Positions 35,819 through 44,078 are shown, numbered from the stretch's first letter. The stretch is 64,000 nt of DNA from Promethearchaeota archaeon Loki_b31 (GCA_005222975.1 NJBI01000005.1:62001-126000); one strand, 5' to 3'. Translations and numbers: made by a program. The notes: generated by a model from the letters alone, not told the origin.

Positions 35819-36370
35819 TTATATACCCAATTTTTGAAAAACAGTATAAATCGAAGTTTTGAAAATCTGGTAAATAAAATCGTTTGGAATTAATTCTTTT
35901 ATATCTCTGATTAAATCAGGAAACACTTTGTCGCTAAATTCTTTATTTGGGAATTCCAAATCTGGATCGTATTTATGTAAAAATATAGAAAAATCAGTAT
36001 TTACCTTATGTTTCCTTAATAGGATAACGATTTTATCTAAGTAGTCTAACGAAATATCAAACCGCTCCTGATCTTGGATGTCCAAAACGTAAATAAACTT
36101 ATTAGTTTCTTTTATGTGGGTTTGAAAGTCGTTTAAATAACCCTCTCGAAATTGTTCTTGACCACCGAAATCCCAGATGCTATATTCTGAGCCTAACGCT
36201 TGGAATTTATTGATCTTAAACCCTCTCGTAGGATTTAGCGAGGAAAACGACGAAAGTTTCTTCACTCCCTTCAAACATAATACGATAGATGTTTTACCGG
36301 AATTATCTAACCCCATGATTAATACTTTTTTTGCGTTAATTGTTGTGTTTTCTCTCATTGCTGTATTCAT
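35819..36370 (-). CDS. Rag/Arf-like small GTPase (Asgard eukaryote-like)
   Basis: A 183-residue Ras-superfamily GTPase. The P-loop is GLDNSGKTS (residues 20-28), switch I Thr lies in LNPTRGF, and the switch II motif WDFGGQEQF has the Arf/Rag-type tryptophan and glutamine. The G4 motif is FLHKYD, i.e. HKxD as in Rag/Gtr GTPases rather than NKxD. There is no C-terminal prenylation motif. Such GTPases are greatly expanded in Lokiarchaeota. Upstream (27 bases) is an ArsR-type regulator and downstream (32 bases) the MASE3 kinase, all on one strand. An alternative start 12 bases in (MRENTT) is possible. Confidence 0.92.
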   Translation of the reverse strand: MNTAMRENTTINAKKVLIMGLDNSGKTSIVLCLKGVKKLSSFSSLNPTRGFKINKFQALGSEYSIWDFGGQEQFREGYLNDFQTHIKETNKFIYVLDIQDQERFDISLDYLDKIVILLRKHKVNTDFSIFLHKYDPDLEFPNKEFSDKVFPDLIRDIKELIPNDFIYQIFKTSIYTVFQKLGI

Positions 36371-36397
36371 TTAAATAAGGGATTAAAAATAGATTAT

Positions 36398-36733
36398 TCA
36401 TGATAATGTATCTATAATGTCTAAATCTCTCAAGTCTTTGAGTTTTTCTTGATTAATTTTCACAACAAAAGATTTAATTTCTTCTAGGAGCTTAAAGACA
36501 TTAGGATTCTTAATTTTATAGGATTTAACATTATTAATTTTATCAAAAATAATGAGATTTTTGTTACTTAGAGCCTTTAAGTGTTGAGAAATCGTAGATT
36601 GAGACTTGTCTAAGGTTGTTTGAATTTCAGAAGAAGTCTTTTTCTCTTCTCGTAATAAGCCTAGTATATCCAATCGAGTCTGATCTGCTAAAACTCTTAA
36701 AAACTCAATAAAATCTATTTTACTTTCACTCAT
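36398..36733 (-). CDS. ArsR-family winged-helix transcriptional regulator
   Basis: A 111-residue ArsR/SmtB-type regulator: FLRVLADQTRLDILGLLREE, then the recognition region LDKSQSTISQHLKALSNKNLI and the wing IFDKINNVKSYKIKNP. The usual ELCVC metal site is absent (there are no cysteines), so it probably senses something else, perhaps a partner protein or ligand. It is the first gene of the GTPase/kinase/regulator string and divergent from an Lrp-type regulator. The intervening 165 bases contain inverted repeats that could be its own operator. Confidence 0.88.
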   Translation of the reverse strand: MSESKIDFIEFLRVLADQTRLDILGLLREEKKTSSEIQTTLDKSQSTISQHLKALSNKNLIIFDKINNVKSYKIKNPNVFKLLEEIKSFVVKINQEKLKDLRDLDIIDTLS

Positions 36734-36796
36734 TTAATAATATCCTATTGTATTTTAGGTATATTGATTTTAATCGCTTTTAAAGATATTTTTAAT

Positions 36797-36850
36797 GATT
36801 TATTAATATTAATTAAAAATTTATTAATAAATCATCGTAACATTTATATA
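36797..36850. promoter_or_regulatory. Divergent promoter/operator between ArsR- and Lrp-type regulators
   Basis: An 11-bp inverted repeat GATTTATTAAT / ATTAATAAATC occupies 36797-36807 and 36823-36833. Its right arm overlaps a perfect 14-base palindrome ATTTATTAATAAAT (36819-36832). A TATA-like box TTTATATA at 36843-36850 lies ~50 bases before the Lrp-type gene at 36899. The layout suits autoregulation by one or both dimeric regulators. The AT-rich background makes chance symmetry more likely than usual. Confidence 0.45.
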
Positions 36851-36898
36851 TCGGCATATCGTTATTAATGAATATAAGTAAAAAATTAATAATTTAAG

Positions 36899-37426
36899 AT
36901 GGAGATAATGGAAAGTCAAGTTTTTAAAATCGACGATATAGACAAGAGTATAATTGAGTTAATTCAAAAGGAACCTACGCTTACTCATACAGAAATCGCA
37001 AAAAGAGTTGATCGGAGCCAACCCACAATTGGAATGAGGATTCGGAAACTTGAAAAAGCGGGAGTCTTAAAATTTCAAGCGGGAATAAATGTTAAAACCA
37101 TGGATTTAATCCTTGCACGAGTTGAAATTCAAACTTTAGAACCAAACGAAACCATAGAATTAGTTAAACGATGTCCATACATGCTAAACGCATTTCGATT
37201 GAGTGGCACTTTTAACCTCAGTGTTCTTGTAATAGGTTCTAAACTAGCTCATATTGATGAGATGGTTAATAGCCATTTTAGAAAGAATCCTAACGTCTCT
37301 TCGGTTTATATGGATATAATTACCGATGTTACAAACGATTTTGTATTACCATTTGATTTTAATTTCGAAAGTTGTAGTTTAAATTCAAATTCAAATGGTC
37401 AATGTTGTGGAAAATGTTTTAAATAG
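36899..37426 (+). CDS. Lrp/AsnC-type regulator with cysteine-rich C-terminal tail
   Basis: A 175-residue regulator. The N-terminal AsnC-type HTH is IDKSIIELIQKEPTLTHTEI followed by RSQPTIGMRIRKLEKAGVL. The middle (ILARVEIQTLEP, AFRLSGTFNLSVLVIGS, VSSVYMDIITDV) fits a RAM-like ligand domain of about the usual length. The last residues, after FNFESC, run into GQCCGKCFK, giving four cysteines in a short tail, unusual for Lrp proteins and suggestive of metal or redox sensing. An internal Met (MESQVFKI) 9 bases in may be the true start. It is divergent from the ArsR-type gene. Confidence 0.85.
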   Translation: MEIMESQVFKIDDIDKSIIELIQKEPTLTHTEIAKRVDRSQPTIGMRIRKLEKAGVLKFQAGINVKTMDLILARVEIQTLEPNETIELVKRCPYMLNAFRLSGTFNLSVLVIGSKLAHIDEMVNSHFRKNPNVSSVYMDIITDVTNDFVLPFDFNFESCSLNSNSNGQCCGKCFK

Positions 37427-37601
37427 CCAATTTGATCTAAATTTTTTTATATAATTTCTAGGTTTAATATGTTAGAACAAACTTTTTTATTACATTAAAT
37501 ATCCATAAAATATAAATCGAAAATCTACAAGACTATTTAAGAATAAAAGTTCAATTGATTTAATGAAATCTTAAAATAATGAATTATTAGAGATATATAC
37601 T

Positions 37602-38861
37602 TTGAATATCAATGGAAAACAATTTGAAGAAGGTTATATTTCAAAAATAATTGAGCTATTAAACCATAATATTATAGGTAAGACCTCTGCTAGAGCAGTT
37701 TCTTTACATATGGGTCTGAATCGTAATTATCTCTCTGATAAACAACTAAGAGAAGGAAAATATGAGCAATATAATAAATTTTTTGCTTTAGCTACTAATT
37801 TTCTTTTACTTAATCGGTTTGATTTAAATTTTAGGTCTGATACCCATTATAAGAAGTTCATAGCTGAAACTATAGAAATTATTTTTCAGGAAATGGTCAG
37901 AAAAGGTATCTACTCTGAAGATGAGGTTTTAACTATTCAAAAGACACAATTTAAAGCTTTAATATATACACTTTATGCAATTACTAAAGCTAAGACAAAC
38001 AAATATTCACAGATTAGACTTGATGAATTAAAATCTGGGAAAACAAAAAAGTTCTTATACACATGGAATAAGCTTAGTTATGACATCGGGGGAGTAGAGA
38101 CACTTTCTCAAACTCTTAAACATGAGACGGTTGTCGCACCTGAAAAAATTGCTCTAATCAAATCAATCTTAGAGAATTCTACACCATTTGCTTTTGAAGA
38201 ATGCACGCATGCTATGGATCTAATCGAAGAGATCCCAAGATTAAGATATAGCGATCGCGCTTCATATATAGGGTCAGTATCTCACTCAGTTTTGGAAAAT
38301 TTCTTCAGAGAAATGTGGTTAAATATAAATATTCTCTCTCGACATGAAGTTGAATCTAATAAACCTAGAAGTAATCATAGAATAGATAGTTTATTAGAGA
38401 TTAAAACGCAAATACAGTTAAAAGACTTATTAGAAATTTCCTTAAACATTGATCTGGGAAATTATGAGAAAATGTTCATTGATTATACTATACCATCATT
38501 AATCTCTTTAAAACAATTAGGAGGTGTCCTAAGCAAATTAAGTCCAGATAAGCATTATCTTGCACATGATCGCTTACTGATTATTGTTTTCTATGGATAT
38601 TATAATAATAAAGTTTTCGAAGCCCTTCAAGATCTACTTAATGATTTAAATATTCCTTTTAAAAGTAATATTCGATTTATGGATCTCATTGATTTTGCTA
38701 AATTGTTTAATTTTAATGCAGAGAATATTCAGATGTTAGAGCATATCAATCAGATAATTCAAAAAGCCTTTTTGGGGAACGATGAAGCGTTAAATACTCT
38801 AGAAGAACTGTCTAATTCTGCTTTATATAAGCTAAGAAAAGCTGATAAAAGAAAGAGTTGA
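37602..38861 (+). CDS. Unrecognised 419-residue protein
   Basis: I do not recognise a family. The N-terminal part has an HTH-like stretch (IGKTSARAVSLHMGLNRNYL, SDKQLREGK), and the rest is mostly helical with abundant Leu, Ile, Asn and Lys. Stretches such as RASYIGSVSHSVLENFFREM and PDKHYLAHDRLLIIVFYGYY look ordered. There are no membrane spans and few cysteines. It stands alone, started at TTG 37602 without a strong ribosome-binding site. The composition resembles lineage-specific accessory genes; it could be a regulator or a mobile-element relic, but nothing in the sequence decides this. Confidence 0.5.
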   Translation: MNINGKQFEEGYISKIIELLNHNIIGKTSARAVSLHMGLNRNYLSDKQLREGKYEQYNKFFALATNFLLLNRFDLNFRSDTHYKKFIAETIEIIFQEMVRKGIYSEDEVLTIQKTQFKALIYTLYAITKAKTNKYSQIRLDELKSGKTKKFLYTWNKLSYDIGGVETLSQTLKHETVVAPEKIALIKSILENSTPFAFEECTHAMDLIEEIPRLRYSDRASYIGSVSHSVLENFFREMWLNINILSRHEVESNKPRSNHRIDSLLEIKTQIQLKDLLEISLNIDLGNYEKMFIDYTIPSLISLKQLGGVLSKLSPDKHYLAHDRLLIIVFYGYYNNKVFEALQDLLNDLNIPFKSNIRFMDLIDFAKLFNFNAENIQMLEHINQIIQKAFLGNDEALNTLEELSNSALYKLRKADKRKS

Positions 38862-38988
38862 TAATTACCAAAAAAGTTTTATATCAGAATTAATTTTTTC
38901 TTTCTTTAAGCATTTATTAGAACTAAATATTTAAGTGATAAAGGCTTTTTGATGTGATAAGGAATAAAGAATTATAAATTTAGCCAGC

Positions 38989-39099
38989 GCCAGCGTATAA
39001 AACTTATCATTCAAGATGAGTTTGCGCAACCGAGTAGTAAGGAGGCGGCCTGCAGAGCCGTTGCTTTCAGCATCATGGGTGCAAATCCCATCGCTGGCT
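38989..39099 (+). tRNA. tRNA-Cys (GCA), atypical: probable D-side intron and enlarged variable region
   Basis: The 3' half is clear. An anticodon arm GCGGC-CTGCAGA-GCCGT (39045-39061, anticodon GCA at 39052-39054) and a T arm ATGGG-TGCAAAT-CCCAT (39075-39091) are followed by acceptor CGCTGGC (39092-39098) and discriminator T, as expected for Cys. The matching 5' acceptor GCCAGCG lies at 38989-38995 (an overlapping copy at 38983-38989). Between it and a D arm (about ACC-GAGTAGTAA-GGA) are ~30 extra bases with a 9-bp hairpin, which I read as an intron. The variable region is 13 bases and can pair TGCT/AGCA. The T loop lacks the usual TTC. CCA is not encoded. cysS follows 54 bases later. Confidence 0.6.
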
Positions 39100-39152
39100 C
39101 TTATATTCCTCATATCACTAATAATGCGCTCATTTAAGGTGTATAAAATATC

Positions 39153-40595
39153 GTGAAAGTTTATAATAGCTTAACATTTAAAAAGGAAGAATTTAAGCCA
39201 ATCGAACCCGGAAAAGTCAAAATGTACGTTTGCGGAGTTACCGTATATGGAAGTCCACATCTAGGCCACGCAAAGTCCGCAGTCGCTTTTGATTTAATTC
39301 ACAGATATTTAAAATTTAAGGGCTATAAAGTTAATATAGTTAAAAATTATACTGATATTGACGATAAAATAATTAAGAGTTCTAAAGAAAGAAACATTGA
39401 TTTCAGGACTTTAAGCAATCAATATATCGCTGAATATGAGGAAATCATGGAAATGCTCAATGTCGAGCATAATACACGAAATCCACGCGCAACCGAAGTA
39501 ATAGATTTTATAATTAATTTTATTAAAGAATTGATTTCTAAGGGACACGCTTACGAGAAAAATGGATCCGTGTACTTTTCAGTTAAATCATTTCCGGGAT
39601 ATAGTTCCATTCTTCAAAAAAGTAAAGATGAAGGAAAGGAAAGCGAAGAAGAAGATTACACTGTGGATCAAGATACTGCATTTGGAGAAGATAAGTTAGA
39701 TAGTCGAGATTTTGCGTTGTGGAAAAAAATGAAAGAAGGAGAGCCTTTTTGGGAAAGCCCTTGGGGTGAAGGGCGTCCTGGATGGCACATTGAATGTTCT
39801 GCTATGATCTTGAACTTTTTAGGAGAAACAATTGACATACACGGGGGCGGTCAAGACTTGAAATTTCCACACCACAGGAACGAAATCGCGCAATCAGAGT
39901 CTTATACTGGTAAAAAAATTGCGAATTATTTCCTTCATAACGGTTATGTTAATGTAAAAGATGAAAAGATGTCTAAAAGTCTAGGAAATTTTTTTATAGT
40001 AGCAGATATTGCCAAGCAGTACGACCCAATGATTATTCGTTGGTATCTGATATCGAGTCATTATCGAAGTTCAAATAATTATACTATTGAAAGCATGGAG
40101 CAAGCTAAAAATATTTACAACAGATTAATAAACACGATTAAAAAAGTGAACGATACTGAATTTGCTGAAGCGAAATCAAAGCAACTTAACGACTTAATTG
40201 CAAAAATCGAAAATGCAGAAAATAAAATTATTGACGCTATGGAAGATGATTTTGACACACCTGTAGCTTTGGCAGAGTTGTTGACGCTGTTTAGAGAGAT
40301 TAACAAAGCTATACTACAAGATGGCTTGAAAATAAACCAAGAATTTAAGAATCGATTTTTCGAATTTATAGAATTCAATGAAAAGATTTTCGGAATTTTT
40401 CCATCTTTAAACGCTAAAATGACACCTTTCTCGTTTGAAAGCATGGATGAGAAAGATAAACTCATTAAAAGCCTCGTTAATTTAATAATTGAAATGCGCA
40501 CTAAATTAAGAGATAAAAAAATCTACGATTTAAGCGATGTAATACGCGAACGGTTAAGAGAATTAGGTATCGATATCGAAGATAAAAAGACATAA
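39153..40595 (+). CDS. cysS: Cysteinyl-tRNA synthetase
   Basis: A 480-residue class I synthetase that charges tRNA-Cys. The zinc/HIGH region is MYVCGVTVYGSPHLGHAKSA (HLGH form), FPHHRNEIAQSESY contributes zinc and substrate contacts, GGGQDLKFPHH is a family hallmark, and the KMSKS loop is DEKMSKSLGNF. The length and C-terminal DALR-like helical part are normal. The start is GTG 39153, with AAGGTG about 14 bases upstream. It lies directly downstream of the atypical tRNA-Cys gene. Its presence means that the indirect SepRS/SepCysS route need not be the sole Cys-tRNA source. Confidence 0.95.
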   Translation: MKVYNSLTFKKEEFKPIEPGKVKMYVCGVTVYGSPHLGHAKSAVAFDLIHRYLKFKGYKVNIVKNYTDIDDKIIKSSKERNIDFRTLSNQYIAEYEEIMEMLNVEHNTRNPRATEVIDFIINFIKELISKGHAYEKNGSVYFSVKSFPGYSSILQKSKDEGKESEEEDYTVDQDTAFGEDKLDSRDFALWKKMKEGEPFWESPWGEGRPGWHIECSAMILNFLGETIDIHGGGQDLKFPHHRNEIAQSESYTGKKIANYFLHNGYVNVKDEKMSKSLGNFFIVADIAKQYDPMIIRWYLISSHYRSSNNYTIESMEQAKNIYNRLINTIKKVNDTEFAEAKSKQLNDLIAKIENAENKIIDAMEDDFDTPVALAELLTLFREINKAILQDGLKINQEFKNRFFEFIEFNEKIFGIFPSLNAKMTPFSFESMDEKDKLIKSLVNLIIEMRTKLRDKKIYDLSDVIRERLRELGIDIEDKKT

Positions 40596-40620
40596 TTATA
40601 ATTTAATTTTTTTTAAAAAT

Positions 40621-41328
40621 ATGAAGCGATTTAAAATTTTATTTTTTACTCCTCATATCGACGACATCGAATTTGGCGTGCCGTTTACATTTTTAGAATC
40701 GTTAAGGTTAGGAAATGAAGTTGTAGAAGTGCTGATGACTAATTGTGAATTTGGAACGCACCGCATTGAATTCAAGGGGGCTCGTTTAAAAAGAATTCGA
40801 ACTAGAGAATTAGAAAATGCAAATAATGTGTATGCTAAATACACTAAAAACCATGTTCGAGTTTTAAAAGTAGGTTATATCGATGGGTACCTTCCAATGA
40901 ATAAATCGGCATTGAATAAAGTTGTAGACATAATTCGTACTGAAAAACCTGATATTATGTTCGCACCAGACCCTTGGTATGCTCTTGATTATCACCCAGA
41001 TCACATAAACACTGGTAGATTGCCTTTTTTTGCTCTTAAGAAGCTAAACGAAAACGAGCTACCTACTCGTGTTTTTTATTACTACTCTTTCAAGCCAAAT
41101 TTCAAATTAAAATGCAGATGGAAAGACATCCAAATCATCATTGAAGCATTGTCTCAGCATAGAAGCCAAGTAACTCCATTAAGCGCTAAATTAATAAGAA
41201 TTTTTCGAAAAATCATATTCTTAAGAAGATTTTTTAGTACAGCCACTTCACAGAAAATTTTCGGGAGCAAATATTTAGCGACAGATACCCCGAATTTCCA
41301 AAGAAGCATAATTTTTTGGACAATATAA
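40621..41328 (+). CDS. PIG-L/LmbE-family zinc deacetylase
   Basis: A 235-residue protein with the PIG-L metal motif TPHIDDIEFGVPF (family form PHPDD) and the downstream histidine motif DYHPDHINTGR. These enzymes remove N-acetyl groups from GlcNAc-type sugars attached to inositol, thiols or lipids. The C-terminus after ~190 is basic (RIFRKIIFLRRFF) and may contact membrane. It begins 25 bases after cysS and may share its transcript, though a functional link is unclear. An acceptor such as an archaeal inositol phospholipid or a mycothiol-like compound is possible but speculative. Confidence 0.85.
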   Translation: MKRFKILFFTPHIDDIEFGVPFTFLESLRLGNEVVEVLMTNCEFGTHRIEFKGARLKRIRTRELENANNVYAKYTKNHVRVLKVGYIDGYLPMNKSALNKVVDIIRTEKPDIMFAPDPWYALDYHPDHINTGRLPFFALKKLNENELPTRVFYYYSFKPNFKLKCRWKDIQIIIEALSQHRSQVTPLSAKLIRIFRKIIFLRRFFSTATSQKIFGSKYLATDTPNFQRSIIFWTI

Positions 41329-41432
41329 AATATCTATTTTTTACGAGAATGACTGTACCTGGATATGAAAAATTTCATAACATAACACCAGAAGAATTAG
41401 GGTTAAGAAAGTAAATATACGAAATTTTGGCG

Positions 41433-41837
41433 TTAAATATGGGGCGTACTACTTACTATTTTGTCGCCCTCTTCTAGTTGTTTGTAATGCTTATACAGGA
41501 TTGGCGCGAGCTTAACGTCTTTTGTAGTAGACACACTTAAAACTCTATCTTCCCCGGCATGTAAAATCAATAGGTATCCCTTACTTCCTTTTATGTACGA
41601 TTGTTCAAATTCGCCAAGACCCATTTCTCCAATAGCTCGTTCGCTCAATGAACAAAGTGCCGCAGTCATGGCTGCTAATCGCATATCATCTGCACTTGAG
41701 GGTAGTATAGAGGCGAGTGGTTGACCGGTATCCGCCGTAAGCTGCGCTGCTTTCACACCCTCGACATTATCCATAATATCTTTTAACAAGTCTTCAAGCG
41801 AAGTTTTAAACTCCCGCCTTTTCTTTAACCCTTTCAT
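41433..41837 (-). CDS. Roadblock/LC7-domain protein (MglB-like)
   Basis: A 134-residue single-domain roadblock protein: LEDLLKDIMDNVEGVKAAQL, AAMTAALCSLSERAIGEMGL and YLLILHAGEDRVLSVSTTKD fit the beta-alpha-beta LC7 fold. Roadblock proteins bind and regulate small GTPases (MglB as GAP for MglA; Ragulator parts for Rag GTPases) and are abundant in Asgard archaea. No GTPase gene is adjacent; the nearest is at 35819-36370. It stands alone on the minus strand. The partner is unknown. Confidence 0.85.
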   Translation of the reverse strand: MKGLKKRREFKTSLEDLLKDIMDNVEGVKAAQLTADTGQPLASILPSSADDMRLAAMTAALCSLSERAIGEMGLGEFEQSYIKGSKGYLLILHAGEDRVLSVSTTKDVKLAPILYKHYKQLEEGDKIVSSTPHI

Positions 41838-42005
41838 TGAACTTGACGTTTACTCAATAATTATGCGATTATATTTTCGAAATAGCTTTACTGCTTAAAA
41901 AAGAGCCTTTATAATATAAATTTTAGCACATGTTCTTAATATCTACCTAATATATGTTCTTATAATATACATTAAAAAGAAGAAAAATAAAGAAATTTTT
42001 TTTGT

Positions 42006-42803
42006 TTATTTCAGTTTAACTGAATTTATCAATTTTTTTTTCCTTTCAATAAGAATAATCCCTAAACTTATTGCTGTTATTAGAGAGTATATCGAGAATC
42101 CTGGAATAATACCACCATTAGGAGTTTCCGGAGTTTCCGGAGTTTCCGGAGTGTAGGTGAGAGTCCAGATGTAGCGTTCAATATACATTGTCACATCAAT
42201 AGTATTATTGATTGCTACCATCTCGTCGAAAATATAACTTAAAACCTTATCAGAATTAAATCTAATATTTCCAGTGTAAATGTAAGTTTCGTCTCCGTCA
42301 ATATAGGTACCTGTTAAAGAAAAATTATTTGTCGGAGCCTCTCCAAAGGTAAGCCATGAATTATCAGCAAGATCTTGTAAATCAGGTTTTGTAGTTTGGT
42401 CAATTTCAGTGTTGCAGACTAAATAAACATGGACAGGATAAGGACCTGAAGTATCAATAATCTCCGTAACCCAACTCTGGCTAGGAGTACCAAAGTAATA
42501 TGTTGCATGACTTAATTCACCATCATAAACTGTTCCATTGTTATTTATGGTTCCATTTAAGTATTCCGCCCCAGAAAGCCCAGCCCAATTCGTAAAATCA
42601 AATTCTAAAAAATAATTGTGAGTATATTCAAGATTATTTCCGAGTCCCAATCCATCTTTCATAAAGTAATATTTTGTAGCGTCCCATCTAAATTGTGCTC
42701 CAGGATCAACTGAATATTGGTTTGCTGCTAATGCAGGTCTAATCGAAACTTAAAGCGTTAAACTGATTAATAGTAGAGAAAACTTTAATTTTGAATTCTT
42801 CAT
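42006..42803 (-). pseudogene. Secreted surface protein with C-terminal anchor; signal peptide interrupted by TAA
   Basis: A 266-codon frame starts at ATG 42803 with a classical signal peptide (MKNSKLKFSLLLISLTL, then a stop, then VSIRPALAANQYS). The TAA is codon 18 at 42750-42752, inside the hydrophobic core, where TTA (Leu) would be natural. The rest is intact to 42006: a beta-rich ectodomain (NYFLEFDFTNWAGLSGAEY), a PET-repeat linker, and an end IIPGFSIYSLITAISLGIIL followed by ERKKK, like archaeal C-terminal sorting/anchor tails. Either the gene is dead, starts internally at 42662 as a non-secreted form, or the base is a sequencing error. Confidence 0.75.
42121..42147. repeat. Three tandem 9-base repeats (GGAGTTTCC) coding for Pro-Glu-Thr
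   Basis: Three consecutive copies of GGAGTTTCC on the plus strand encode, on the minus strand, the PETPETPET linker just before the C-terminal anchor of the surface protein. Such spacers are typical of cell-surface stalks and prone to copy-number change. Confidence 0.85.
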
Positions 42804-42896
42804 ATAAAATACCTTTTATAAATTTGAGCAACAATAAGATAGAAATTCTATTATTTAATCCTATTTAAAATTATTATTGAATGAATACATATAATC

Positions 42897-42926
42897 TTAA
42901 AATTTAAAACCACAAATAGTGCAAAA
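42897..42926. repeat. 30-bp near-identical copy of the 3' end of the zinc-ribbon gene
   Basis: Bases 42897-42926 match 43248-43277 at 29 of 30 positions. On the minus strand both encode FCTxCGFKF and a stop, the last knuckle of a zinc ribbon. The left copy has no recognisable gene body upstream, so it is the stump of a duplicated or disrupted gene; the structured element 42940-43085 lies between the copies. Confidence 0.8.
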
Positions 42927-42939
42927 TTTAATGTGAAAA

Positions 42940-43085
42940 GGGAGACTCCTGCGACCAAGACCTAATAAGAAGGTCAGAAATAAAATAGGGGGAGTATTAG
43001 ATGAGTGCTTTACGCACTACCAAAAGACAAAAATCCAGGGCGGTGCAGGAGTCATGGTTATATTTCCCTATTTTATTTTTTTTAT
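42940..43085 (+). ncRNA. Candidate structured RNA with long crossing helices (pseudoknot-like)
   Basis: In an AT-rich 445-base gap (42804-43247), this stretch stands out by G/C content and complementarity. GACTCCTGC (42944-42952) pairs with GCAGGAGTC (43045-43053). AAATAAAATAGGG (42978-42990) pairs with CCCTATTTTATTT (43066-43078). The second helix opens inside the first and closes outside it, so they form a pseudoknot or alternative folds. Local hairpins are GACC...GGTC (42959-42975) and AGTGC-TTTAC-GCACT (43004-43018). A T-rich tract follows, so plus-strand transcription is likely. I recognise no known RNA family. A small inverted-repeat mobile element is the main alternative. The remaining gap is featureless AT-rich sequence. 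Confidence 0.5.
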
Positions 43086-43247
43086 TTAATTCACATTACT
43101 TAAATTTAAATTCAAAAGTGTTGTCTTACTTATGTCTTTCTTTACCATAAATAATAATTTTCTGTTATTTAAATCTTTTCTCTTATTTAGTTTTTTAAGT
43201 TATTAGATGTAAAGATTTTAGTGTAAGATTATATATAATATAGAATT

Positions 43248-43933
43248 TTAAAATTTAAAACCACAATTAGTGCAAAAGCTCGCATCTGCTTGTAGAATTT
43301 TATATCCACATTCAGGGCAATAATTTTGGCTTCCCATCGTTTTTGATACTGGGATATATTCCTTAATAGTATCCATTTTAGGTGGAACAATATCCTCTTT
43401 TCGTTTTGAATAATATCGAAATACCCCGACTCCTATAAATGATAAAGCGGCACTTATAAAAGGTAAAAAAATACCTAAGCCTGGTTGAAATAAGTCCCAA
43501 AAATGATAACCTGCCGGAAATATGGTACCTTTTATTGTTAATCCATCATAAAATGCGATGTCCATAGCAATAATGTAATATATCATTATGCCAATCGATA
43601 AAACAGCGCTAATAATTGGTATTAATTCAAAATTCTTTGTATTTAAGTTTCTCCTTCTGGTTCTAATAGAAAGTATCAATAAATTAACCGCACTAAATAG
43701 TACAGCGCTAGTAGTAATTATCGAAGGTATAATAAAATCGACCTCAGAAACGAATAAACTAACGGAACTATAACCAACTATACGCATCGTCGTAAAATTC
43801 CACATCCACCAATCCCAAGTTACACCCACTAAACTAAAATAAGCTGTTGGAACAAAATTGCGATTATTGCAGAAAAACCAGCATTTAACGGAATTACCCA
43901 AATATAATCTCTTATCTCTGTCTTTTTATACAT
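43248..43933 (-). pseudogene. Membrane protein with C-terminal zinc ribbon, frameshifted near the N-terminus
   Basis: The main frame (43248-43901) encodes about four membrane spans, then a cytoplasmic double zinc knuckle YCPECGYKI...SFCTNCGFKF. Its apparent N-terminus is implausible. A better start exists at ATG 43933 in another frame (MYKKTEIRDYIWVIPLNAGF, then SAIIAI), which meets the main frame at VPTAYFSLVGV if one base is added in the short A-run at 43854-43857 (T-run on the coding strand). So one base is missing from the gene or from the assembly. The zinc-ribbon plus membrane-span layout is common in archaeal proteins of unknown role. Part of its 3' end is duplicated at 42897-42926. 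Confidence 0.65.
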
Positions 43934-44078
43934 TTTTATTATATAATATTGCTTTATTTATATTTAAATACTACAGAAAAATATACGGAAAAGAATAGTT
44001 CAAAAAAATCAGTTGCTTATATCGAAATCTAATATCGAGTCTAAAATATTCTCAGAAAAAGTAAGAAATAAAAAAGTT

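Noticed and set aside
38931-39113. A 60-residue minus-strand reading frame (RASDGICTHDAESNGSAGRLL...)
   Set aside because: It is the antisense translation of the tRNA-Cys gene, a common artefact; no ribosome-binding site.
42121-42147. Tandem 9-mers as a regulatory repeat
   Set aside because: They are in frame and encode a Pro-Glu-Thr surface linker, which explains them.
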